Source: CAYRGC01 sp964423795 (GTDB taxonomy: Bacteria; Patescibacteriota; Gracilibacteria; Peribacterales; Peribacteraceae). Taken from it: DNA of 64,000 bases. The stretch is taken from positions 1 to 64,000 of the forward strand of contig CAYRGC010000003.1 in NCBI GenBank assembly GCA_964423795.1. The letters run 5' to 3'. Numbering within the stretch: the first letter of the stretch is position 1; each line of letters starts with the position of its first letter. Positions 1 to 7,151 of this stretch are shown here, piece by piece. The notes beneath the pieces were generated by a model. The model ran no database searches. It saw only the letters and a list, made by a program, of their open reading frames with translations, and was not told where the DNA came from. A program made the translations under genes and the position numbers.

Positions 1-20
1 GGCAGCGCAGCTTCGCTCAT
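1..20 (-). CDS. Partial ORF overlapping the end of ftsZ (possible ftsZ remainder)
   Basis: An ATG at 20 overlaps the ftsZ stop as ATGA and opens a frame reading MSEAALP that leaves the window. FtsZ proteins normally continue at this point for roughly 30 core residues plus a tail, so this frame could be the rest of FtsZ after a frameshift, or simply the next gene in a translationally coupled operon. Only 20 nt are visible, so I cannot decide. Confidence 0.3.
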
Positions 21-973
21 GCCGGCTCTCCGATGATGATGCGCGCAGCCTCGTCGACCTCGTACATGGAGAGATCATTGCCGCCGGTGATGTTAAAGAG
101 AATGCCCTGAGCTCCCGCAATGGATGTCTCCAGAAGCGGGCTGTCCACGGCGGCGCGGGCGGCCTCCGCCGCGCGACTGTCGCCGGTGCCGTAACCGATG
201 CCCATGAGTGCCGTACCGGCATCCTGCATGATGGCCTTCACGTCGGCGAAGTCGACGTTGATGAGACCGTGGACCGTGATGAGGTTCGAGATGCCCTCGA
301 TGGCGTGCTTCAGCACCTCGTCGACGACCTGGAAAGCCTCGGTGAGGGGCGTGGTCTTGTCGATGAGCGAGAGGATCTTGTCGTTCGGGATGGTGATGAG
401 AGTGTCCACCTTGCTGCGGAGGTTCTCGAGCGCCTCCTCGGACTGCTTGCGGCGCTTGAATCCCTCGAAGGAGAACGGCTTCGTGACGACGGCGACCGTG
501 AGGATGCCCATCGAGCGCGCGGCGTCCGCGACGACCGGGACGGTGCCCGAACCGGTGCCGCCGCCGAGACCGGCGGTGATGAAGAGCATGTCCGTGCCCT
601 CGAGCGCGGCCTTGATCTCCTCCAGGCTCTCCTCGGCGGCCTTCTTTCCCACATCGGGGTTGGCGCCGGCTCCGAGCCCGCGCGTGGTGCCGCGGCCGAT
701 CGTGATCTTCTTCGGAGCGGGATTGTGGTAAAGGGCCTGCGCGTCGGTGTTCACGGAGACGAACTCCACGCCCTGGACCTTCTCGTGGATCATCCGCGCG
801 ACGGCATTGTTGCCGCCGCCGCCCGCGCCGATGACGCGGATGACGGCTCCCGGCATCACGTCCGGACGCACCTCGCGGGTGCCGTCCTGGGCCTGGGCGG
901 AATCATCCCCTCGGCTGCTGCCGGGCTGGGGGGCGGGAGTGCGGCTGAAGATGGAGCGGAACGTGTCGGACAT
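17..973 (-). CDS. ftsZ: Cell division GTPase FtsZ, apparently C-terminally truncated or frameshifted
   Basis: This is the tubulin-like GTPase that forms the cytokinetic Z ring. After a Gln/Pro-rich extension of about 43 residues the GTP-binding fold starts with GAGGGGNN (about 49-56). The tubulin signature GGGTGSG lies at 137-143 and the T7 synergy loop NVDFADVK at 239-246, so the polymerising GTPase core is intact. The frame stops at residue 318, just after the helix following GGND (297-300). The family's last two beta strands, linker and FtsA-binding tail are missing, and a new ATG overlaps the stop. It lies 61 nt downstream of ftsA in the same direction, with a heptamer repeat array between them. 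There is no SD sequence. Identity is certain; integrity of the 3' end is not. Confidence 0.93.
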   Translation of the reverse strand: MSDTFRSIFSRTPAPQPGSSRGDDSAQAQDGTREVRPDVMPGAVIRVIGAGGGGNNAVARMIHEKVQGVEFVSVNTDAQALYHNPAPKKITIGRGTTRGLGAGANPDVGKKAAEESLEEIKAALEGTDMLFITAGLGGGTGSGTVPVVADAARSMGILTVAVVTKPFSFEGFKRRKQSEEALENLRSKVDTLITIPNDKILSLIDKTTPLTEAFQVVDEVLKHAIEGISNLITVHGLINVDFADVKAIMQDAGTALMGIGYGTGDSRAAEAARAAVDSPLLETSIAGAQGILFNITGGNDLSMYEVDEAARIIIGEPA

Positions 974-988
974 GGGAAGGATGGGAAG

Positions 989-1016
989 GCGAGTTGCGAG
1001 TTGCGGGTTGCGGGAA
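989..1016. repeat. Heptamer tandem array (4 units) between ftsA and ftsZ
   Basis: Four back-to-back 7-mers, GCGAGTT, GCGAGTT, GCGGGTT and GCGGGAA, fill half of the ftsA-ftsZ gap. They belong to the same family (reverse AACYCGC) as the arrays at 6374, 26745 and 48870. Confidence 0.85.
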
Positions 1017-1034
1017 ATAGAAAGGGAAGTTCGA

Positions 1035-2276
1035 TCAGGGGAAGAGGCTCTTGAGCCAGGAACCGACCTGCTGGACGGCCTGCTTCATCTGGATGCCGCC
1101 CATGCGACGCATGCCGCCCTGTTCGTGCTCGCGCATGCCCCAGACGAGGGTGCCGAGCGCGGTGGCGTAGGCCGGATCGTCGACCTTCTCGATGACGCCG
1201 CCGATCTCCACCGGGAAACCCATCTGGACCGGGAGACCGAGGACGTCGCGGGCGAGATCGAGCACGCCCGGAGCCTTCACCGCGCCGCCCGTGAGGATGG
1301 CGCCAGCGGGGAGCATGCCGCTGCGACCGATGCGCGCGAGCTCCGCCTTGATGAGGGAGAAGATCTCGTGATAGCGGGCCTGCATGATTTCGGCCATGTA
1401 CTTCTTGCTGACGGTCTGGGTGTCGACCTTGCTCACGGAGGAGAGGTCGATCATCTCGCGCTCGCTCATCTCGCCCGGGAGGACGGAACCGAATTCCACC
1501 TTGATCTTCTCGGCCGTGTCGATGGAGGTGCGAAGACCGATGGCGACGTCGCTCGTGATGCTCTCGCCGCCGACGGGGAGGCACACCGAGTGCAGGATGG
1601 TCCCCTCCTCGAACACCGCCATGCTGGTGCAGCCGGCGCCGATATCGATGGCGACGACGCCGAGTTCCTTCTGGCGCTTCGTGAGCGTGGCTTCGGAGAC
1701 GGCGATCGTGGACGGGATGATGGCATCGATGTCCACGCCGGCCTGGTCCACGCACTTCTCGAGGTTCTTCACGTGCTGGACGTGGCCCGTGATGATGTGA
1801 GCCTCCACCTCGAGGCGGATGCCCGTCATGCCGAGCGGATTCTTGATGCCGCGCTGCTCGTCCACCGCGTAGCCCTTGGGCTCGATGTGGAGGATGCGGC
1901 GGTTCGGCGGGATCGAAACGGCCTGGGCGGCGTCGAGCACGCGTCCGATGTCTTCGAGCGTGATCTCGGCGCCCGAGATGGCGATGACGCCGCGGCTGTC
2001 GAAGGACTCGATGTGCGATCCGCTCATGCCCACGAACACGTGGTTCACCGGCACGCCGGCCATGCGCTCGGCGTCCTCGAGGGATGAGATAATATTATGG
2101 ATGAGCTCCTCCACGTCGATGACGTGCCCCTTGCGCATGCCGAGGGAGGGCGACAGACCCACGCCGATGACGTTGGGCATCCGGCGATCCTCCCGCGAGC
2201 CGTCGACGACGGCGATCACGGTGCGAATCTTGGCACTTCCGATATCAAGACTGGCGACGACGCGTTCTTTTGGCAT
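1035..2276 (-). CDS. ftsA: Cell division actin-like ATPase FtsA
   Basis: FtsA tethers the Z ring to the membrane and is an actin/Hsp70-fold ATPase. The protein opens with the phosphate-1 motif SLDIGSAKI and has the family's SHE/1C region (GMSGSHIES), a second phosphate loop (VAIDIGAGCTS) and the adenosine motif (AILTGGAV). It ends with a hydrophobic, basic tail (WLKSLFP) that fits an amphipathic membrane-targeting helix. I start at ATG 2276 (413 aa) because this is where family homology begins. A GTG at 2402 would add 42 residues; it has a TATGAT box 8 nt upstream, but that stretch uses codons unlike the rest (ATA, TTA, TCA). ftsZ follows 61 nt downstream. Confidence 0.93.
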   Translation of the reverse strand: MPKERVVASLDIGSAKIRTVIAVVDGSREDRRMPNVIGVGLSPSLGMRKGHVIDVEELIHNIISSLEDAERMAGVPVNHVFVGMSGSHIESFDSRGVIAISGAEITLEDIGRVLDAAQAVSIPPNRRILHIEPKGYAVDEQRGIKNPLGMTGIRLEVEAHIITGHVQHVKNLEKCVDQAGVDIDAIIPSTIAVSEATLTKRQKELGVVAIDIGAGCTSMAVFEEGTILHSVCLPVGGESITSDVAIGLRTSIDTAEKIKVEFGSVLPGEMSEREMIDLSSVSKVDTQTVSKKYMAEIMQARYHEIFSLIKAELARIGRSGMLPAGAILTGGAVKAPGVLDLARDVLGLPVQMGFPVEIGGVIEKVDDPAYATALGTLVWGMREHEQGGMRRMGGIQMKQAVQQVGSWLKSLFP

Positions 2277-2584
2277 GGCGTTGGGGGGCGGTGAGACAGT
2301 CTGCGGCGGCGATTTCGTCCGCAGAGAAAACGGCGATAAGTCTATCGCGGCATCTGGAAGCCCCGCAAGGAGTTGATGAGTATCTTTGGTGATCATGAAC
2401 ACGTTTTCCGATCATATTTTGTATTCTCAATTTTTGGCTTATAGAAAGGACGAAACAACAAAAGTATTCAACAAACGTTCCGCGTGGTTTCTTATGAACA
2501 CAGTCTGTGTGCAATTGTAGCCGCACGAAAAGGCGAATCGTTGAATACGCTGAAATTTCTGAATAGAAACTGGTCAAGGATGAG
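2277..2584. other. AT-rich leader/intergenic region upstream of ftsA
   Basis: About 308 nt without a convincing gene. It is clearly more AT-rich than its flanks, especially 2400-2580, so it probably holds the ftsA promoter. On the minus strand a TATGAT box (2411-2416) lies 8 nt before a GTG at 2402. The plus strand at 2434 carries TTGGCTTATAGAAAGGA, similar to a stretch in the promoter before the lipoprotein gene at 44020. Confidence 0.5.
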
Positions 2585-3544
2585 TCAGAACAGCGAGAGC
2601 TGCGAGGGCTCCTCTTTGGCTGCCGTCTGGGTCGAGAGTGCTTCTCCTCCGGTAAAGATTCGTTGACCGTACGGCTGGCTCGCGAAGGAGCGGACGCGGG
2701 AGGAGAGGCTCTGGAACTGGAGCTCCTGGAGAAGATTCAGGGTTTCTGGCAAAGGGATGCCTGAAAGGGAGAGTTCCTCGATGGGGATCGGCAACGGGAT
2801 ATCGCACAGCAGCCGAGCCATGCGCTCGCAGAAGAAGGCGGATTCGCGATCCTTCTCCAATTTGACCCTCGTGGCCGGCTTGATCTCCTCCAGATGGGCA
2901 TACACGTTCTCGAGCGTGTCGTAAGCCTGCAAGAGCTGCGCAGCGCCCTTGGGCCCGATGCCGTGCACGCCGGGGAGGTTATCCGAGGGATCGCCGCAGA
3001 GCCCCTTATAGGAGGCGACCTGATCGGGGCGGATGCCGTACTTCGCGTAGATTTCCTTCGGCCCCAGGTACTCCGGCGCCTGGTACCCCTTATGAGGGAT
3101 GGCGATGCGGATCTTCTCGGTGGCGAGCTGGAAGGCGTCGCGGTCGCCGGTGACGATCGTGACCCGGTATCCCGCCTTCTCCGCGGCGGTGGCGTAGGCG
3201 CAGAGGAAGTCGTCCGCCTCGTACGTGGGATTCTCGGCGCAGGCGATCTTCATGGTGTCGATCAGCTGGCGGATGCGCGGGATCTGCACGTAGAAATCGT
3301 CGGGTGTCTCGGCCCGCCCTTCCTTGTATTCCGTATGCTCCTGGTGACGGAACGTCTCGCTGCCGGCATCGAACGCGAAGAGCAGGGCGTCCGGCTGTTC
3401 GGTCCTGAGCATCGTGAGCAGCATCGTGGCGACGCCGAACACAGCGTTCGTCTGCTCCCCCGCCGTCGTCTTGAGCGTGCGCGGGATCGCCCAGTACGCG
3501 CGGTACATGAGGTGGTGGCCATCGATCAGCACCAAGTGTTTCAT
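2585..3544 (-). CDS. Stand-alone 5'-3' exonuclease (PolA N-terminal / FEN-like)
   Basis: A 319-residue structure-specific 5' nuclease equal to the N-terminal domain of DNA polymerase I, encoded as its own gene; it would remove RNA primers and flaps. The start HLVLIDGHHLMYRAYWA carries the first metal Asp. DAGSETFRHQ gives the helical-arch Arg region, YEADDF and TGDRDAFQL supply acidic metal ligands, and GDPSDNLPGVHGIGPKGA is the DNA-binding H3TH motif. The Ser/Gln-rich C-terminal 30 residues look unstructured. Start ATG 3544 is supported by TATGCT 8 nt upstream and no SD. No polymerase domain follows. Confidence 0.92.
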   Translation of the reverse strand: MKHLVLIDGHHLMYRAYWAIPRTLKTTAGEQTNAVFGVATMLLTMLRTEQPDALLFAFDAGSETFRHQEHTEYKEGRAETPDDFYVQIPRIRQLIDTMKIACAENPTYEADDFLCAYATAAEKAGYRVTIVTGDRDAFQLATEKIRIAIPHKGYQAPEYLGPKEIYAKYGIRPDQVASYKGLCGDPSDNLPGVHGIGPKGAAQLLQAYDTLENVYAHLEEIKPATRVKLEKDRESAFFCERMARLLCDIPLPIPIEELSLSGIPLPETLNLLQELQFQSLSSRVRSFASQPYGQRIFTGGEALSTQTAAKEEPSQLSLF

Positions 3545-3552
3545 CGGCGATA

Positions 3553-3558
3553 AGCATA
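3553..3558 (-). promoter_or_regulatory. -10 box of the exonuclease gene
   Basis: TATGCT, 8 nt before ATG 3544; the transcript would be leaderless or nearly so. Confidence 0.5.
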
Positions 3559-3596
3559 CTCCGGCATCTCCGAGAGCACTCGCAAAAAAGAGGGAA

Positions 3597-3691
3597 GGGT
3601 ACAAAAGTGACAAAGGTTTCAAAGGGTACAAAGGTACGCTGAAAAACCCCTTGAAACCTTTGTACCTTTTGCCACCTTTGTACCCTTTAAA
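3597..3691. repeat. Head-to-head nonamer arrays forming a long hairpin
   Basis: Four 9-mers (GGGTACAAA, AGTGACAAA, GGTTTCAAA, GGGTACAAA) at 3597-3632 face five in the opposite sense at 3647-3691 (ACCTTTGTA twice). Together they make an imperfect hairpin of about 40 bp. It lies between divergently transcribed genes, so it is not simply a terminator. The same family recurs at 7605 and, degenerate, at 49531. Confidence 0.85.
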
Positions 3692-3766
3692 ATGTAAACC
3701 ATACATAACATCACCGCCCTCTTTTTCGTCAACGTCTTCACGCTCCTCAAAAGTCCGTTTTTCCGC

Positions 3767-3772
3767 TATACT
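3767..3772 (+). promoter_or_regulatory. -10 box for the GT5-like gene
   Basis: TATACT in the context TTTTTCCGCTATACT, 21 nt before ATG 3794. The same T-run plus GCTATACT block recurs at 26907 and 44972. Confidence 0.55.
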
Positions 3773-3793
3773 CTCTCGATACCTCCATTCTCC

Positions 3794-4405
3794 ATGCCGA
3801 CGGTTTCCCCCGCCTCCGACACCCACCTGGTCCACAAATACTCCTACGCCACGTTGGAGCAGAAGATCAGGAATAAGACGGCGCTCCAAGAAGAGCTCGG
3901 CTGGCCCGAGGAGGCGAAGGTCCCGATGCTCTGCCTTCCCGCGGGGATGACGGAGGCCCTCGGCGGAGCACTCCTGCAGGCGCTCCTCCCCGGCATCCTC
4001 TCCTCCACGAACGTGCAGCTCCTCATCCTCGGCAAGGGGTCCGCGGAGTACGGCACGCTCTTTACCAAGATTCAGAAGGAGCACCGCCACCGCATCGCCA
4101 TCATTCCCGAGAAGGAGACGGACGTGCATCGCATGTACGCCGCGGCCGACATGGCGCTCTTCCTCACGCCGCCCCCGGCCAAGGAGCTCACGATCTGCCT
4201 CGGGTACGGCGTGATCCCCGTCTCCGTCGGCGCCGATCTCCTCGAGAACTACAACCCCGTCCAGGAAGCGGGCAATGCCTTCGTGATCGAGGGCAAGACC
4301 CACTGGCATGCCTTCGCGGCCCTTGTCCGCGCCATCGAGACCTACAAGTTCCCCTACGACTGGAGAACGATCCAGAAGCACGCGATGGAATCCGTCAAAA
4401 AGTGA
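3794..4405 (+). CDS. Glycogen/starch-synthase C-terminal-like domain protein (degenerate GT-B)
   Basis: A 203-residue protein equivalent only to the C-terminal Rossmann lobe of GT5 glycogen synthases. LQEELGW near 31-37 matches the segment opening that lobe, VQLLILGKGSAEY matches the lobe's central strand, and MYAAADMALFLTPPPAKELTICLGYGVIPV aligns with the donor-binding region (two pieces: the AAADMALFL strand and the GYGVIPVSV strand). The nucleotide-sugar acidic motif (Glu-Pro-Cys-Gly in active enzymes) is replaced by PPAKELT and the N-terminal acceptor lobe is absent, so glycosyl transfer is unlikely. Function unknown; possibly a regulatory remnant. Confidence 0.7.
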   Translation: MPTVSPASDTHLVHKYSYATLEQKIRNKTALQEELGWPEEAKVPMLCLPAGMTEALGGALLQALLPGILSSTNVQLLILGKGSAEYGTLFTKIQKEHRHRIAIIPEKETDVHRMYAAADMALFLTPPPAKELTICLGYGVIPVSVGADLLENYNPVQEAGNAFVIEGKTHWHAFAALVRAIETYKFPYDWRTIQKHAMESVKK

Positions 4406-4421
4406 CACCGACCATCAGAAT

Positions 4422-4444
4422 GTCACCCCGAGCCTGACGAGGGG
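4422..4444. repeat. REP-like palindrome
   Basis: GTCACCCCGAG...GACGAGGGG with complementary CCCC/GGGG ends. It is a C/G-substituted member of the GTCATCCTGAGC family and lies upstream of tRNA-Lys. Confidence 0.6.
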
Positions 4445-4470
4445 CGTTTGAACCTTTTTTCGGAAGAATT

Positions 4471-4499
4471 GTCATCCTGAGCGGAGTCGAAGGATAGAC
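4471..4499. repeat. REP-like palindrome (GTCATCCTGAGC type)
   Basis: Reads GTCATCCTGAGCGGAGTCGA then AGGATAGAC; the ATCCT/AGGAT and GTC/GAC ends pair. Second REP unit before tRNA-Lys. Confidence 0.65.
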
Positions 4500-4559
4500 A
4501 AGAACTATTGAGCAAAGGCTCTTTATTGAGTACCATTCCCCGGCTCGCAGTCCTTTCTA

Positions 4560-4582
4560 CCGTGGGTCAGTAGCTCAGTCCG
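4560..4582 (+). repeat. Truncated copy of the tRNA-Lys 5' end
   Basis: Twenty-three nt identical to 4653-4675: three upstream bases, the 5' acceptor strand, the D-stem 5' strand and part of the D loop of tRNA-Lys. The offset is 93 bp. It is followed immediately by a perfect hairpin GCAGGTTC-GGAA-GAACCTGC (4584-4603). Confidence 0.85.
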
Positions 4583-4655
4583 CGCAGGTTCGGAAGAACC
4601 TGCACAGAAAGAACTGCTCGGTCCCAAGGTCTCATTCTCATCATCGTTCTCTCCG

Positions 4656-4733
4656 TGGGTCAGTAGCTCAGTCCGGTAGAGCAGTTGCCTCTTAAGCAAT
4701 TGGCCCTGGGTTCAAATCCCAGCTGACCCACCA
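4656..4733 (+). tRNA. tRNA-Lys(CTT), CCA encoded
   Basis: Acceptor TGGGTCA pairs with TGACCCA. The D stem is GCTC/GAGC and the anticodon stem GTTGC/GCAAT closes loop CTCTTAA with anticodon CTT. The T arm carries TTCAAAT, and the 3' CCA is genomic (4731-4733). The downstream AT-rich gene ends 2 nt after the CCA on the opposite strand. Confidence 0.95.
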
Positions 4734-4734
4734 C

Positions 4735-5418
4735 TTACATTGCTAACAGCTCGCCCAATTCAATTCCTAATTTAGTTAGTCGAAAATTTTGTGAATTTGC
4801 AAAGCCACTGCGATCGGTATGAGTCCTATCTCCAATAATATTTTTTCTTATTAGCGAAGTTTCGTGATGCTCAATTACACCTTCAGAAAGCAAATTCTCT
4901 ATAAAGTCTGCTACTGCAGCTGGCCATGCAGCTGCGCTAGTAACTTCTGAAATCCCTGTTGGCTTTCTCATTATGAGCAAGCGCCTATAGCTCGCATTCA
5001 AAATTAGAATTTCGGCCCCTGTTAGTTGCCTACATATTTTCATTAAATGAAAGATTCTGATTTTTTCTTGTTCGGCAGAGCTAACGTCTGCTGCCTTTAT
5101 TAATAGTGTCTTCATAGCTTGAAATCTAAGATCATCGGGCAAGTCTTTATCTAAGCTATCTAGTAATTCCTGAATGCAAGAAAGGCCAATCTCGGTAGTA
5201 CCAAATTCTGGCTGAACTTTTCCTTCAGAAACCAATTTTTCCCATTCTTGCAGAAATGGTTTGAGCAGCCCCTCTTTTTTTGCTTTTTGAACAACATTAG
5301 ATGCAGCCTGAACCAGATCCCCTCCATTTCCAGACATAACAGTTTTAATAATTCCCGTTAAGCCAGGAACCACTTTGTCCATGACTACAGCTTCAGATGG
5401 GATTAATTCGGAAGTCAT
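4735..5418 (-). CDS. AT-rich hypothetical protein abutting tRNA-Lys (possible Abi-alpha/DUF4393-like)
   Basis: A 227-residue, mostly helical soluble protein with no motif I can name surely. The middle (about residues 85-135, ending NASYRRL) and the C-terminal stretch ending with a LTKLGIELGELL helix loosely recall Abi-alpha/DUF4393 proteins, where a similar C-terminal LGL-type helix occurs; this is weak. Its DNA is far more AT-rich (TTA, ATA, AAA codons) than truB upstream and everything around it, and its TAA lies 2 nt from the tRNA-Lys CCA. Both suggest acquisition at the tRNA. GATATT lies 8 nt before ATG 5418, and the gene starts 5 nt after the truB stop. Confidence 0.7.
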   Translation of the reverse strand: MTSELIPSEAVVMDKVVPGLTGIIKTVMSGNGGDLVQAASNVVQKAKKEGLLKPFLQEWEKLVSEGKVQPEFGTTEIGLSCIQELLDSLDKDLPDDLRFQAMKTLLIKAADVSSAEQEKIRIFHLMKICRQLTGAEILILNASYRRLLIMRKPTGISEVTSAAAWPAAVADFIENLLSEGVIEHHETSLIRKNIIGDRTHTDRSGFANSQNFRLTKLGIELGELLAM

Positions 5419-5423
5419 ATTCT

Positions 5424-6341
5424 TTAAATATCGAAATCCGGATCGATCGGCTCCTGCGGACCGCGTTTGACGCCGCCGCCTTCGCCGCCGAAGACCTTCC
5501 GGCCTTTCGCCATCCCCTCGCCCATCGGCACGAGGATCGCGACGGGGAGATCCTGATGCCAGGCGATCGTGTTGGGTTCGATCTGCGCTTCGATCACGCG
5601 ACCGTGCTGCACGTCGTCCCACTCGTCATCCGTGAGGTCGCGTCGCGGGAGCGGGGCGAGCACGTCCTTGAGCGGGAGCACGCGTCCCCAGGTGGCGGTC
5701 TTGGGATCGATCGCGTCCGCGACACTCCACTCCCCCACTCTCGTGCGCCGGAGCGCCTTGAGGAACCCGCCGCACCAGAGGATGCGGCCGAGATCGTTGG
5801 CGAGCGAGCGGATATAGGTGCCGCTGCCGCAGCAGACCGTGAGGAAGAGGTCGGGATAGGCGTACTTCGTGATCTCGCACGAGGCGATCTCCACCTCGCG
5901 CGCCGGCATCGCGACCTCCTTGCCGCTGCGGGCGAGGTCGTACGCGCGCACGCCGCCGATCGAGATCGCAGAATGCGCGGGCGGCACCTGGGAGATCCGG
6001 CCGACGAAGTGGTCGTTGATCGCGCGCTGCACCGTCGCCTGCTCGGGCACGGTCCAGCCGGGTCGTGGGGGCGGCGTCTCGATCACGCCCTCGCCGTCGT
6101 ACGTGGAACTCACCTGGCCGAGACGGACGTGCGCCTCGTACTCCTTGGGAAGCGCGTTGAAGAGCTCCACCACCTTGAGGGCCTTGCGGCCCACCGCGAG
6201 CGCGAGCAGCCCCGTCGCCGCGGGGTCGAGCGTGCCGAGGTGACCGATCGACCGCTCGCCGAGCGCCTTGCGCACGATCGCCACGACATCGTGGCTCGTC
6301 ATGCCGGCGGGCTTGTCGATCAGTAAAAAACCGTGTCGCAT
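5424..6341 (-). CDS. truB: tRNA pseudouridine(55) synthase TruB
   Basis: It isomerises U55 in the T loop of tRNAs. The N-terminus LLIDKPAGMTSHDVVA and the catalytic block HLGTLDPAATGLL with the nucleophilic Asp are textbook TruB. YEAHVRLG, then HSAISIGGVRAYDLAR and GTYIRSLANDLG, are further family motifs, and a short PUA-like tail follows. Length 305 is normal. Start ATG 6341 has TACTCT 6 nt upstream and no SD. An AT-rich gene follows 5 nt downstream. Confidence 0.96.
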   Translation of the reverse strand: MRHGFLLIDKPAGMTSHDVVAIVRKALGERSIGHLGTLDPAATGLLALAVGRKALKVVELFNALPKEYEAHVRLGQVSSTYDGEGVIETPPPRPGWTVPEQATVQRAINDHFVGRISQVPPAHSAISIGGVRAYDLARSGKEVAMPAREVEIASCEITKYAYPDLFLTVCCGSGTYIRSLANDLGRILWCGGFLKALRRTRVGEWSVADAIDPKTATWGRVLPLKDVLAPLPRRDLTDDEWDDVQHGRVIEAQIEPNTIAWHQDLPVAILVPMGEGMAKGRKVFGGEGGGVKRGPQEPIDPDFDI

Positions 6342-6347
6342 GGAAGG

Positions 6348-6353
6348 AGAGTA
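6348..6353 (-). promoter_or_regulatory. -10 box of truB
   Basis: TACTCT preceded by TGC (extended -10), 6 nt before the ATG; leaderless. Confidence 0.55.
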
Positions 6354-6373
6354 GCAGAAAAACCGCGGGAAAA

Positions 6374-6444
6374 GTTACGAGTTTCGGGTTACGGGTTACG
6401 AGAGACGAGGAATTCCCGTAACTCGTAACCCGCAACCCGCAACC
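6374..6444. repeat. Head-to-head heptamer arrays between divergent genes
   Basis: Five 7-mers (GTTACGA, GTTTCGG, GTTACGG, GTTACGA, GAGACGA) at 6374-6408 face CCCGTAA, CTCGTAA, CCCGCAA, CCCGCAA at 6415-6442. They form an imperfect hairpin of about 28 bp between the truB and 6492 promoters. Confidence 0.9.
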
Positions 6445-6478
6445 GCTTATCGCAAGTGCAACGGCGAGGCGATCTCCG

Positions 6479-6484
6479 TACGAT
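6479..6484 (+). promoter_or_regulatory. -10 box for the membrane protein at 6492
   Basis: TACGAT, 7 nt before the ATG; no SD. Confidence 0.55.
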
Positions 6485-6491
6485 CATCCCC

Positions 6492-7049
6492 ATGAACTTA
6501 ACGCTGAGTTGGGACCTCTTCATCATCGTCTTCTTCGCGCTCGTCATCACGTACACGTTCATCATCGGGAAGCGCGAGGCGGTGAAGATCATCGTGGCCT
6601 GCTACATGGCGATCGTCGCGGTCCAGGGACTGAGCAACGTCCTCACGCGGCTCATCGGCGAGCAGCAGGGCGCGTTCGACGTGCTCGGGTTCTCCATCAA
6701 CTTCCCTGTCCTCTCGGTCGTGAAGATGGTGCTCTTCATCTCGATCGTCGTGTCGCTCGCGGTGCGCTCGGGGTTCGATATCCAGTACGCGGACAACATG
6801 GGCTCGCTCGTCAACATCGGCGTGACGGCGGCACTCGGCTTCGGCAGTGCACTGCTCATCATCTCCACCGTCATCGCGTACATGAGCCAATCGGCGATCC
6901 TCGATATGCACCTCACGACCTCGGCGACGCTCTCGCCGATCGTGCAACAGAGCAAGCTCCTGCCGATCCTGCTGCAGAATCAGGATCTGTGGTTCGCGTT
7001 GCCCGCGCTCCTGCTGATCGGCGTCGGATTACTGAACAATCGGTCCTGA
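6492..7049 (+). CDS. Multi-pass membrane protein, possibly CvpA-like
   Basis: A 185-residue integral membrane protein. Hydrophobic segments lie near residues 6-24, 30-48, 66-88, 100-122 and 160-180. A short loop with KREAVK after the first helix suits CvpA-type inner-membrane proteins, but I see no decisive motif. It is followed 102 nt downstream by a pilin-like gene on the same strand, so a role in that apparatus is possible. ATG 6492 was chosen over an in-frame ATG at 6456 because TACGAT lies 7 nt before it and the upstream residues (arginine-rich) do not fit. Confidence 0.8.
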   Translation: MNLTLSWDLFIIVFFALVITYTFIIGKREAVKIIVACYMAIVAVQGLSNVLTRLIGEQQGAFDVLGFSINFPVLSVVKMVLFISIVVSLAVRSGFDIQYADNMGSLVNIGVTAALGFGSALLIISTVIAYMSQSAILDMHLTTSATLSPIVQQSKLLPILLQNQDLWFALPALLLIGVGLLNNRS

Positions 7050-7095
7050 ATTGGGGACCCGTCAAGCTCTTTCGCAGCCTGGAGCCGAAGTTGAC

Positions 7096-7125
7096 TTGAG
7101 TCCGACTGAGCGTTTCCAGTACAAC
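7096..7125 (+). promoter_or_regulatory. Promoter of the pilin-like gene
   Basis: TTGAGT (7096-7101), 18-nt spacer, TACAAC (7120-7125); 26-nt leader before ATG 7152. One of the few starts here with a visible -35. Confidence 0.4.
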
Positions 7126-7151
7126 TGTGTCCGGTTCATCCCCCCTTTCTC

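Noticed and set aside
747..2087. Long plus-strand ORF (446 codons) opposite ftsA
   Set aside because: High-GC antisense shadow; Arg/His/Asp-rich composition without motifs, while the minus strand encodes clear FtsA.
2585..4408. Exonuclease frame extended upstream to 607 codons
   Set aside because: The extension runs antisense through the glycogen-synthase-like gene and the nonamer arrays; the family start and a -10 box point to 3544.
4560..4630. Second complete tRNA-Lys
   Set aside because: Only the first 23 nt match; no anticodon arm, T arm or acceptor 3' strand follows.
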